Positions 53,553 through 62,124 of a stretch of 64,000 nt of DNA are shown piece by piece. The notes beneath the pieces were generated by a model, which searched no databases, was not told the origin of the DNA, and saw only the letters and a list, made by a program, of their open reading frames with translations. Numbering within the stretch: position 1 is the first letter of the stretch; the number at the start of each line of letters is the position of its first letter. A program made the translations under genes and the position numbers. The stretch comes from Lysinibacillus_B sp036662795. Its GTDB lineage: Bacteria > Bacillota > Bacilli > Bacillales_A > Planococcaceae. The DNA lies in assembly GCF_036662795.1 (NCBI RefSeq), contig NZ_JBAFWZ010000004.1, positions 120,234 to 184,233 on the forward strand. Reading direction: 5' to 3'.

Positions 53553-55322
53553 TTATGATACTGTAGGTGTAGGTTTTTCATTTGTCTTACTATCTTTACT
53601 CGGTGTCAAGCCTGCGATAAATGCAAGTGCAATTGTTGCAAACTCCTTGTCAGTTGTTTCAGAGTCAAGTAATTTAGTGAAATTTTTACTCACATTCATA
53701 TTTGCCAAAACATGTAGTCTTACTGCTGTATCAAAAAACAGTTGGCGATTCCCACCTTTTGCTGCATTTAATAATCTGTACACAATTGTCGCTAACTTTT
53801 TCTCATTGGGCGATTGATAGGAACCGTCCTCATTTTCTTTTCTACTGCCAATCAATTTTTGATTTAAACTATAGCCCAGTTTATACATTTGTTCTGTGAT
53901 CACTGCTTGTCCTCCCTCCATTAAAATACTTTCACGCATACGTAATGCACTATAAATGGAATATGTCGATGATGCGTTTTCATTTAATATCCGATTAAAT
54001 TCTTTGAAAATTAAATATTTTGAATCTTGATTATCTAAAGCAGCTCTAACTACTGATTCTCTAAACGAAAAAGGTTTAATAGTTGTAACATTCAGTTTAT
54101 TGGATTCGCTATTTAGTAAAAATGAAACAAACTGCTGATTTAACGGCTTATATTCCAAAATCGTTTTCTTTGCGGTATAGTATGTCTCCCATTCAATTAG
54201 CATTGTTGCATTCTTTCTTCGATTCTCAAGTTCTTTCATCTTACTAAATGTATCTTTTAAAGCATCTGTAAATAGAGCATCTCTTTGCAGAGCTTTAAGT
54301 AATTGATTATTTAAAGTAAATGTATATTCGCAATTTGTTTCATCATGTAAAAAGCCGAATACCATTTGTTCTTGTCCGTTAATTGGTCGGCGATAACGAC
54401 TACAGCCTAAAGGGCTTAAAAATAGCATTAAGCGAGCTAATGAGCTAATATGCTGAACAGCACTTGTATCACCATTCCAAGCAGTGTTCGGCATCATTGC
54501 TAAACCGAGTGGTACGAAATACATCTCTTCAAACGGAATCGTTCCCCACTGGCCTTCTATTAAACTACATGAAGGAACAGTTGATAAATAATCTACCCAT
54601 GATAACTTTGATGACTTTTGCGCTTTAACCCAAGCCTTCGCATATTTGGGTGCATTTTCACTCTTCATATGCTCATTTATGCTTGTTTCATTTTGCTCTT
54701 CTACAAATTGCTGCAGTGTAAGTTCCCAAACAGCCGTATCAATAAAATCCCGTTTAAATGTTGCTATTTGTTGTTTATACGTTTCGCCATTCTTGGCCAC
54801 ATTTAAAAACGATACTTGTCCTCCAGATGGAGATAGAAGTGTTGGTTTTACCCAGTTTAAGGTCAGCTTCTGATTTACTTCTTCTATAGATAAAATGTCG
54901 CAATAGTGCTTAATTTCCTGTTTCAATAAAACCTCATCTTTTTCTTCTAGCGCTGATTTAATATGGATTGTAATAACAGTTAAGTCTTCTACGTAATTAG
55001 TAAAATACTTCTTTACTCGATCTGCATAACTTTTCACACGGTCATTAATCCATTTACTATAATTTTTATACTTCTCTTTATCTTCCTTAGCTTTCATAGC
55101 GCCTTGAACTAATTTTTCAAGAGCATCTATTTCTTTTTTAGCAATACTATAATTATCCATAAAGTAAGAAAACAACCGTTCAGGTAAAGCCTCAATCCAC
55201 TCAACAGGAACCTCTAACACATTTGCGCTTGAATGGAGGGGATTTTTTTGCTGATGCCCTATTTTCATCAAGGCTATAGTCCCCATAGACATCATCCAAT
55301 CATTCACAATAACTCTCGTCAT
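53553..55322 (-). CDS. cas8b: Cascade large subunit Cas8b (Cst1 family)
   Basis: This 589-residue protein has the Cst1/Cas8b pattern: TIALMKIGHQ, VPVEWIEALPERLFSYFMDNYS, FYFVPLGLAMMPNTAW-like EMYFVPLGLAMMPNTAWNGD, and a helical C-terminal half ending FATIALAFIAGLTPSKD. It recognises the PAM and closes Cascade; the C-terminal end may also provide the small subunit. The ATG at 55322 is chosen because GGAGGTG lies 10-11 bases upstream inside cas6. I saw no zinc-finger Cys pairs. Confidence 0.9.
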   Translation of the reverse strand: MTRVIVNDWMMSMGTIALMKIGHQQKNPLHSSANVLEVPVEWIEALPERLFSYFMDNYSIAKKEIDALEKLVQGAMKAKEDKEKYKNYSKWINDRVKSYADRVKKYFTNYVEDLTVITIHIKSALEEKDEVLLKQEIKHYCDILSIEEVNQKLTLNWVKPTLLSPSGGQVSFLNVAKNGETYKQQIATFKRDFIDTAVWELTLQQFVEEQNETSINEHMKSENAPKYAKAWVKAQKSSKLSWVDYLSTVPSCSLIEGQWGTIPFEEMYFVPLGLAMMPNTAWNGDTSAVQHISSLARLMLFLSPLGCSRYRRPINGQEQMVFGFLHDETNCEYTFTLNNQLLKALQRDALFTDALKDTFSKMKELENRRKNATMLIEWETYYTAKKTILEYKPLNQQFVSFLLNSESNKLNVTTIKPFSFRESVVRAALDNQDSKYLIFKEFNRILNENASSTYSIYSALRMRESILMEGGQAVITEQMYKLGYSLNQKLIGSRKENEDGSYQSPNEKKLATIVYRLLNAAKGGNRQLFFDTAVRLHVLANMNVSKNFTKLLDSETTDKEFATIALAFIAGLTPSKDSKTNEKPTPTVS

Positions 55323-56031
55323 AACACTGAACCACCTCCAATGTACCAAATCCTTGGGATTTTCTATTGGCTAGACCTGTCTGATAAATTAACTGTAAAT
55401 CTGTCGGATCACCTGATAAAACAAACTCCCCTTTTTGCCCAGTATAATAGAGTGTTTTTCCATCAGCATGACGATTTGACTCTTGAATCACTTGTTTTTT
55501 CATATTATATGCTAGTATTTTCAACGGATTTTTCAATGGACGACCAAATTGCGATTCAAACTGCCTATTGCAAACAAAGTTTAATTCATCTTCAAATCGA
55601 TGATTATCAATTAGTAAAGGTTTGTCCTCTTTATCTTCCAACAGAAGAGTATTTAATGTTTTAAACTTAACAATCGATGTTGTGATTTTTTGTTCTTTTA
55701 ATAGATCAATTTTAGTGATGTTTAATTCATAGTTGTGAGAGGTAAAATGATGAATTTGCTGAAAGCCGTTAATAAGCGCAACGGAGATGTGAGGGTCTGA
55801 AGAAGTGATCGTTAAAGTTGCACCTTCTACATGCAATAAATCTTTTTGATTTTTAAAATTTTTTAAGAATACAGCATAGCTATACTTTTTTGCTTGGTGT
55901 AAATTTTCTTTAAAGAGCTCATGATACAGTTCTTCGTCACCTTGACGAATAGCTTCTTTAATTAATGAAAGAAACAACATACGGTATTTGAGAGGCAACA
56001 CCCTTGTATCAATGTGTATTTTAATCCGCAA
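55300..56031 (-). CDS. cas6: crRNA-processing endoribonuclease Cas6
   Basis: This 243-residue double-ferredoxin RAMP protein starts RIKIHIDTRVLPLKYRMLFL and ends with the Gly-rich loop TGLANRKSQGFGTLEVV, the Cas6 signature. It cuts the repeat RNA 8 bases from its 3' end, leaving the 5' handle. The start is a TTG with AGGAGGG five bases upstream. It is the first gene of the cas operon, and its ribosome-binding site is also the PAM side of the candidate self-target described below. Confidence 0.94.
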   Translation of the reverse strand: MRIKIHIDTRVLPLKYRMLFLSLIKEAIRQGDEELYHELFKENLHQAKKYSYAVFLKNFKNQKDLLHVEGATLTITSSDPHISVALINGFQQIHHFTSHNYELNITKIDLLKEQKITTSIVKFKTLNTLLLEDKEDKPLLIDNHRFEDELNFVCNRQFESQFGRPLKNPLKILAYNMKKQVIQESNRHADGKTLYYTGQKGEFVLSGDPTDLQLIYQTGLANRKSQGFGTLEVVQCYDESYCE

Positions 56032-56040
56032 AATATCCCT

Positions 56041-56057
56041 CCTAATTTAATTGTTTT
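56041..56057 (+). promoter_or_regulatory. Candidate Cascade self-target (PAM CCT plus 14-bp seed match)
   Basis: CCT at 56041-56043 followed by AATTTAATTGTTTT (56044-56057). The spacer-like segment at 56175 reads AATTTTATTGTTTT, 13 of 14 identical, the one difference being at position 6. The site lies between the cas6 ribosome-binding site and the predicted cas transcription start, so a bound Cascade would block the operon. Confidence 0.7.
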
Positions 56058-56066
56058 ATATTTATC

Positions 56067-56095
56067 ATCTTACAATTCCCACCAATGTTAATCAA
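56067..56095 (-). promoter_or_regulatory. Predicted cas operon promoter
   Basis: Minus strand -35 TTGATT (56090-56095), a 17-bp spacer and -10 TAAGAT (56067-56072). Transcription would begin near 56060, about 29 bases before the cas6 TTG. Confidence 0.65.
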
Positions 56096-56105
56096 TAATA
56101 TATTT

Positions 56106-56134
56106 TTGATTTTTCAGATAAAATAAACTACAAT
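56106..56134 (+). promoter_or_regulatory. Predicted promoter of the crRNA-like RNA
   Basis: Plus strand -35 TTGATT (56106-56111), 17-bp spacer, -10 TACAAT (56129-56134). The start would be near 56141, six bases before the degenerate repeat. It is divergent from the cas promoter and uses the same -35 hexamer. Confidence 0.65.
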
Positions 56135-56140
56135 ATTCTA

Positions 56141-56225
56141 GAATAAATTTTATTTGAACTTTAGGGATTTAAAAAATTTTATTGTTTTTAATGAATTATC
56201 TTATCTGAACACGCGGACAAACATA
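56141..56225 (+). ncRNA. Candidate cas-regulating crRNA-like RNA (CreR-like)
   Basis: Directly behind the predicted promoter lies a degenerate repeat at 56147-56174 in the orientation opposite to both arrays. It keeps 11 of the first 13 repeat bases (ATTTTATTTGAAC against GTTTTATCTGAAC), is one base shorter in the middle, and keeps GGGATTTAAA and a 7/8 match to the 8-base handle. A 23-base spacer-like segment (56175-56197) follows, then TTATCTGAACA (56201-56211), the front part of a second repeat. The segment's first 14 bases match the cas 5' untranslated region beside a CCT PAM. This is the layout of CreR/CreA RNAs known to guide Cascade to promoters with partial matches. The 3' end is not defined by a clear terminator. 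Confidence 0.68.
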
Positions 56226-56249
56226 ATATTCTCCAAAGCTTTTCAATCT

Positions 56250-56733
56250 TATTAAATCCCTTTGTGTTCAGATAAAACTCACGTCGCATGGCGGGAATGT
56301 TCCGCAAATCGAAACTTTAAATCCCACAATGTTTAGATAAAACAAATACGCCTGATACATACGCCGTTGTTGTTACAACCTTTAAATCCCACAATGTTCA
56401 GATAAAACATGATATCATTGTTATTTGCGCAACGAGTAATTTTCTTTAAATCCCACAATGTTCAGATAAAACTACGTGCTTCAACATTTGATATTCTTTG
56501 TCAAAGTTCTTTAAATCCCACAATGTTCAGATAAAACCATCAGTTAAATTGCATAGCACTTCTAATTCTCCGTCCTTTAAATCCCACAATGTTCAGATAA
56601 AACGTTTCAATAACAATAAAAGACGAGAAGGCCCATTCCTTTAAATCCCACAATGTTCAGATAAAACAAGCACAATCAGCAGTTGAACGTTTACGTGCAG
56701 TTAACTTTAAATCCCACAATGTTCAGATAAAAC
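56250..56733 (-). CRISPR. CRISPR array 2: 8 repeats, 7 spacers
   Basis: The repeat is 29 bp and differs from array 1 at two positions (CCCACAATGTTC instead of CCCACTACGTTC). The first repeat (56250-56278) is degenerate and the second (56315-56343) has GTTTAG in place of GTTCAG, the same change as in the second repeat of array 1. The trailer end faces cas6 and the leader is on the high-coordinate side. Spacers are about 36-37 bp and none duplicates one that I noticed in array 1. Confidence 0.98.
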
Positions 56734-57587
<854 letters not shown>

Positions 57588-57625
57588 AAAAAAAAGCAAA
57601 GAGCACTGCATCCTCTGCAGAACTC
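57588..57625 (-). terminator. Terminator after lepA
   Basis: GAG-TT-CTGCA...TGCAG-TG-CTC hairpin followed on the minus strand by TTTGCTTTTTTTT, about 80 bp past the lepA stop. Confidence 0.7.
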
Positions 57626-57702
57626 TATGCTTCCAGTTCCCACATACTTTGTGGGCGCTATTTTATATTTGCCTCATCGGCGCCTAAACTCTCTACTAAC
57701 TC

Positions 57703-59529
57703 TTACTTCTTTTCATCCATCTTCAGCACGGCCATGAACGCCTCTTGTGGAACTTCTACGGATCCGACTTGCTTCATGCGCTTTTTACCGGCTTTTTGCT
57801 TTTCAAGTAATTTACGTTTACGCGAAATGTCACCACCGTAACATTTTGCTAATACGTTTTTACCAATTGATTTAATTGTTGAGCGAGCAATAATTTTTTG
57901 ACCGATCGCTGCTTGAACTGGTACCTCGAATTGCTGACGAGGAATTAGTTCTTTTAGTTTTTCTACGATGACTTTACCGCGCTCGTATCCGAAGTCACGG
58001 TGCACGATAAAGCTTAGTGCATCGACTTGCTCACCGTTTAATAAAATATCCATCTTCACAAGCTTCGATGGCTTGTAGCCGATTAATTCGTAATCTAATG
58101 ACGCGTAGCCCTTAGTATTTGATTTTAAAACATCAAAGAAATCATACACGATTTCTGCTAATGGAATTTCATAATTGATGCTAACACGTGTTGTATCAAT
58201 ATAATCCATGCCCATGAAATTACCGCGCTTCATTTGGCAAAGCTCCATAACTGCCCCTACATAATCGTTTGGCACCATAATTGTTGCTTTTACGTATGGC
58301 TCTTCAATACGATCAATCTTTTGAGGGTCTGGCATCATGGACGGGTTGTCGATTTTAATCGAGCTACCATCTGTCATATGCACCTCGTAAATTACCGATG
58401 GCGCTGTTGTAATTAAATCAATATTAAACTCACGCTCTATACGCTCTTGGATAATTTCCATGTGCAGTAAGCCTAAGAATCCACAGCGGAAACCGAAGCC
58501 TAGTGCTTGAGACGTTTCTGGCTCGTATTGTAGCGCAGAGTCATTTAACTCTAGCTTTTCTAGCGCTTCACGTAAATCGTTGTATTTCGCTGTATCGATT
58601 GGGTACAGACCGCAGTATACCATTGGGTTTAACTTACGGTAACCTGGTAGTGGCTCAGGGGTAGGCTTAATAGCAGAAGTTACTGTATCACCTACACGTG
58701 TATCGGCAACGTTTTTAATCGATGCTGTTAAATACCCTACGTCCCCAACTGTTAGCTCTTTTTGTGGCGTCGCTTTCGGATTATGGATACCAACCTCGAT
58801 AACTTCAAACTCGGCACCTGTTGCCATCATTTTGATTTTATCGCCAGCCTTCACTGTACCGTTCATAATACGAATTGAGATAATAACCCCTTTATACGCA
58901 TCATAAACAGAGTCGAAAATAAGTGCCTGTAGTGGCTCTTCTGGATCGCCCGTAGGAGCAGGTACTTTTTCTACGATTTGCTCTAAAATGTCTTCAATTC
59001 CGATGCCAGCCTTTGCTGACGCAAGTACTGCCTCGGATGCATCTAAACCAATAACATCCTCAACCTCTTGGCGAACGCGCTCTGGATCAGCAGCTGGTAG
59101 GTCGATTTTATTGATAACTGGTAAGATTTCTAGGTCGTTATCTAGTGCTAAGTATACGTTTGCTAGTGTTTGCGCCTCGATACCTTGTGCGGCGTCAACA
59201 ACTAGGATTGCCCCTTCACAGGCTGCTAATGAACGAGAAACCTCATACGTGAAATCGACGTGTCCTGGTGTGTCGATTAAATGAAACGTATACGTCTCGC
59301 CGTCCTTCGCATTGTATTTTAATTGCACGGCATTTAATTTAATTGTAATGCCGCGCTCACGTTCTAAATCCATTGAATCTAGTAATTGAGATTTCATTTC
59401 GCGTTGTGTAATGGATTTTGTTGATTCTAATATACGGTCAGCTAATGTTGACTTCCCGTGGTCAATATGCGCGATAATAGAGAAATTTCGGATATTCTCT
59501 TGTCGTTTTAAACGTTCTTCTCGGTTCAT
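57703..59529 (-). CDS. lepA: Elongation factor 4 (LepA)
   Basis: This 608-residue translational GTPase has G1 AHIDHGKST, G3 DTPGHVDF, G4 NKID and the LepA-specific C-terminal domain ending KRKLLEKQKAGKKRMKQVG. It acts on ribosomes in initiation/biogenesis and under ionic stress. The ATG at 59529 is chosen because AGGAG is then 11 bases away; the GTG at 59541 overlaps the site. In relatives hemW follows directly, so this gene marks one border of the CRISPR-Cas insertion. Confidence 0.98.
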   Translation of the reverse strand: MNREERLKRQENIRNFSIIAHIDHGKSTLADRILESTKSITQREMKSQLLDSMDLERERGITIKLNAVQLKYNAKDGETYTFHLIDTPGHVDFTYEVSRSLAACEGAILVVDAAQGIEAQTLANVYLALDNDLEILPVINKIDLPAADPERVRQEVEDVIGLDASEAVLASAKAGIGIEDILEQIVEKVPAPTGDPEEPLQALIFDSVYDAYKGVIISIRIMNGTVKAGDKIKMMATGAEFEVIEVGIHNPKATPQKELTVGDVGYLTASIKNVADTRVGDTVTSAIKPTPEPLPGYRKLNPMVYCGLYPIDTAKYNDLREALEKLELNDSALQYEPETSQALGFGFRCGFLGLLHMEIIQERIEREFNIDLITTAPSVIYEVHMTDGSSIKIDNPSMMPDPQKIDRIEEPYVKATIMVPNDYVGAVMELCQMKRGNFMGMDYIDTTRVSINYEIPLAEIVYDFFDVLKSNTKGYASLDYELIGYKPSKLVKMDILLNGEQVDALSFIVHRDFGYERGKVIVEKLKELIPRQQFEVPVQAAIGQKIIARSTIKSIGKNVLAKCYGGDISRKRKLLEKQKAGKKRMKQVGSVEVPQEAFMAVLKMDEKK

Positions 59530-59648
59530 GTATTCGTCCACTCCTATATAAGCTAACTTGAATTATAGCAGTCAACGGACTACTTTAGCAATGTTGGAGT
59601 GTAGAAAACATACGGAGATTTCTATTTCACTAAAACATTTTCTCGCTA

Positions 59649-60446
59649 CTAGGCGTCTTGCAATCGCTCGTTTGTAAACATATTTGCAATAGCTTGAGTT
59701 AGCACAGCGATTGTTCGCTTAATTTCTTCTTCCGTATTATCAATTCCGCCCATCTCTATAAGAAGCATTTGTGGGGCTAAATCTTGATTGTAAATGCCAT
59801 CTACGCCGTCGCCCTGCTTTTTAATAATCCCTCTTGAAATGCCTGGTACTAATGCGTTTAACTCCTTACTTAACGCTTCTGCATACGCTAAATTCCATTC
59901 ATAGGTTGGATGTTCTGCACCGACAACAAAGGCTATTTTCGCATAAGGCGTTTCATTCAATGTGATTGTCGTTGCTTTTTTGGTTAAAGAATCTCGGTGA
60001 ATATCAAGTATTAAATCGTACTTGTATTGCTCGACTGCCGTTTTTACAAATGGTCGTGCTACTTTGTAAGCCTGATTGAATTTTTTTCCCTGCTTTTCCA
60101 TCTCAATCATAATGTCAGTGCCCAATGTATGTGTTTTTATTCCTAGAGTTTCAAATTGTTCTTCGAAAAGTCCCTGGAAGGATTGTATATTATGCTGTTT
60201 GTTTTGGTTTGCTACCTTCACATTTGCTGTTTGTAAAATAGGTTTATAGGCTTCGTGAGAATGAGTGAAGAAAAGTAGAATTTCTTTGACATCGACAATC
60301 GGTGCAGCTGAGGCATGAACAACTTTTTGCTCTACCTGTGGTTTCATGCTAGTCTGTTCATTATTAGGCAAAGGTAATTGTCCAGTAACGATTGGTAATA
60401 GGAAAAGCAGTAGGAAAAAAATTAAAACTCGCTTCATATTTTTCAT
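59649..60446 (-). CDS. spoIIP: Stage II sporulation protein P (short form)
   Basis: This 265-residue protein has a signal/membrane segment (residues 4-24) and the SpoIIP amidase/endopeptidase domain: ILLFFTHSHEAY with a zinc-ligand His, ILDIHRDS with His/Asp, IAFVVGAEHPTYEWNL and QMLLIEMGGIDNTEEEI with the catalytic Glu. It degrades peptidoglycan for engulfment with SpoIID and SpoIIM. It is shorter than the roughly 400-residue Bacillus subtilis protein, mostly lacking the N-terminal spacer region, but the catalytic part looks complete. It lies next to gpr as usual. Confidence 0.9.
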   Translation of the reverse strand: MKNMKRVLIFFLLLFLLPIVTGQLPLPNNEQTSMKPQVEQKVVHASAAPIVDVKEILLFFTHSHEAYKPILQTANVKVANQNKQHNIQSFQGLFEEQFETLGIKTHTLGTDIMIEMEKQGKKFNQAYKVARPFVKTAVEQYKYDLILDIHRDSLTKKATTITLNETPYAKIAFVVGAEHPTYEWNLAYAEALSKELNALVPGISRGIIKKQGDGVDGIYNQDLAPQMLLIEMGGIDNTEEEIKRTIAVLTQAIANMFTNERLQDA

Positions 60447-60496
60447 CGTGACATCTCCCCTCCCACTACATTATGGAAGGGGAAATCGGTTTAGAA

Positions 60497-61519
60497 CTAT
60501 GAAATTGTTTTTATCCATTTGAACAGGCTGTTGCTGATGAGGACGGCATAATGCATAAGCCAAACATCTACTTCCTTCGGGGTAACGATGAGTCTTTCAC
60601 GGTTTTGAAAAATTTCATCAAATAGCTGTATACGATCATCATTTGACCATGTCGACCATTCGCCAAAAATCGGCCGTACGAGGTCTAAATTAGCTTTGCT
60701 TATGTCACGCGGCTGCCATGAGGATACGGACAAACGATTGGACGGCTTATCCTTTTCTTCTATTTTGGCAGCGATTGTACGAAATACCGTCTCTACGGCG
60801 TCTGCAAGTAATACAGTGGATTCTACAACGGTTGGGATACCAATCGCTGTCACAGGGACGCCAAGCGCCTCATACGATACTTCAGCGCGTTCATTGCCAA
60901 CACCAGAGCCAGGGTGGATACCTGTGTCTGTAAGCTGAATCGTGCGGCACAGTCTTGTAGAGGCCCTTGTAGCAAGTGCATCAATAACAATAACGAGCCC
61001 AGGCTTTATTTTATCGGCAAGGGCACCGACAAACTCACTTGTTTCAAAGCCTGTTTGCCCCGTCACACCGGGTGCGTACATAATGAATTGTTCATCATAA
61101 TCCTCCTCGAACTCCTTTTGCATCGCGTCAATGGCGAACGGTCCAATGGCATCTGGTGTAATCGTTTTATTGCCAAGTCCGACAATTAAAATTTTATCCT
61201 CCTTTTTTAGCTTTAGCGGCTTATGCAAATCTGTAAAATGTTTAATAAGCGCCTTTTCAAGCTGCTCGAGACCGTCCGTATCTGCTGGAGAGAGCGTTGG
61301 GACAGAGAGCGTAATATAGGAGCCTTTCTTTTTTTGGATTTGCTGGGCACCATGCTCATTTACCTTGACACTTGTGACCTTTACTCGCCCTTCGTTCCAT
61401 TCCTCGATCAAGACACCTGACTTTTCTTCTAACGCCTGCTTTTGTCCTGTCGTTTGATGAGCAACGACCTGCTCTGATTCATCGATTAAGTCGGTTCTAT
61501 TCCAGTTTATTTTTTCCAT
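60497..61519 (-). CDS. gpr: Germination protease GPR
   Basis: This 340-residue protease degrades small acid-soluble spore proteins at germination. A short propeptide (about the first 15 residues, with DLIDE near the autocleavage site) precedes the conserved core: ILIVGLGNKTITPDAIGP, MYAPGVTGQTGFET and HPGSGVGNERAEVSYE. AGGTGAAAG precedes the ATG. It is transcribed divergently from rpsT, the standard Bacillus arrangement, and shows that the organism forms spores. Confidence 0.95.
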   Translation of the reverse strand: MEKINWNRTDLIDESEQVVAHQTTGQKQALEEKSGVLIEEWNEGRVKVTSVKVNEHGAQQIQKKKGSYITLSVPTLSPADTDGLEQLEKALIKHFTDLHKPLKLKKEDKILIVGLGNKTITPDAIGPFAIDAMQKEFEEDYDEQFIMYAPGVTGQTGFETSEFVGALADKIKPGLVIVIDALATRASTRLCRTIQLTDTGIHPGSGVGNERAEVSYEALGVPVTAIGIPTVVESTVLLADAVETVFRTIAAKIEEKDKPSNRLSVSSWQPRDISKANLDLVRPIFGEWSTWSNDDRIQLFDEIFQNRERLIVTPKEVDVWLMHYAVLISNSLFKWIKTIS

Positions 61520-61579
61520 ACTTTCACCTCGAAAATAGTGTGGTCAAAGTGTCAAGTAAATATTCTTTGCATTTATGTA

Positions 61580-61608
61580 TTGCAATTCTGGCTTGTATTT
61601 GATAGAAT
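61580..61608 (+). promoter_or_regulatory. rpsT promoter
   Basis: -35 TTGCAA (61580-61585), 17-bp spacer, -10 TAGAAT (61603-61608), about 70 bp before the rpsT start. Confidence 0.7.
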
Positions 61609-61682
61609 GATTTTTGTTGTATTGACACATGAAACTAGTGAGAAGATACTCATCTCGTACCTATAATTAGGAGGTGAAAGTT

Positions 61683-61931
61683 ATGCCAAACATTAAATCT
61701 GCTATCAAACGCGTGAAAGTTGCTGAAAAAGCAAACGCTGCAAACTCTCAAGCGAAGTCTGCTATGCGTACTACAGTGAAAAAAGCTGAGCAAGCTCTAG
61801 CTACTGGTGCTGAAAACGCACAAGAATTAGTAGTTGCTGCTTCTAAAGCTTTAGATAAAGCTGCTTCTAAAGGTCTTATCCATAAAAACGCGGCTTCTCG
61901 TAAAAAGTCACGTTTAGCTAAAAAAGCATAA
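61683..61931 (+). CDS. rpsT: 30S ribosomal protein S20
   Basis: This 82-residue basic helical protein starts MPNIKSAIKRVKVAEKANAA and ends with HKNAASRKKSRLAKKA, typical of S20, which binds 16S rRNA early in assembly. AGGAGGTG lies seven bases before the ATG. It is the only clear plus-strand protein gene in the window and has its own promoter and terminator. Confidence 0.98.
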   Translation: MPNIKSAIKRVKVAEKANAANSQAKSAMRTTVKKAEQALATGAENAQELVVAASKALDKAASKGLIHKNAASRKKSRLAKKA

Positions 61932-61943
61932 TGATGAAACATA

Positions 61944-61977
61944 GGTCAGCTGTTCCTCGGAGCAGTTGACCTTTTTT
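61944..61977 (+). terminator. rpsT terminator
   Basis: GGTCAGCTG/CAGTTGACC hairpin (61944-61952 with 61963-61971) followed by six T. Confidence 0.93.
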
Positions 61978-62031
61978 CATAGGAGCACATAGCAAGCGCT
62001 CAAGCAGTGATTTAGGAAGCATTGATTTCTT

Positions 62032-62067
62032 TATAAAGAAAGAGTGTAGTGATTGTATTCACTACAC
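62032..62067 (-). terminator. Terminator after the acyl-CoA synthetase gene
   Basis: GTGTAGTG/CACTACAC 8-bp stem (62044-62051 with 62060-62067) followed on the minus strand by CTCTTTCTTT. It faces the rpsT terminator. Confidence 0.75.
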
Positions 62068-62124
62068 CCTAACATTGTTTAAACACCGAATAGAAGCGTG
62101 TTTTTTAGCACAATGAATCGCGTC

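Noticed and set aside
56147..56211. The inverted repeat-like pieces as a mere leftover of array 2
   Set aside because: Leftover trailer repeats would lie in the array's own orientation; these are inverted, sit behind a good promoter and carry a PAM-flanked match. The possibility remains and is covered by the refutation tests.
56032..56250. A CreT-like toxin gene beside the crRNA-like element
   Set aside because: I looked for a small frame with a ribosome-binding site on either strand and found none; the seed match points to the cas operon itself, so I favour CreR over CreTA.
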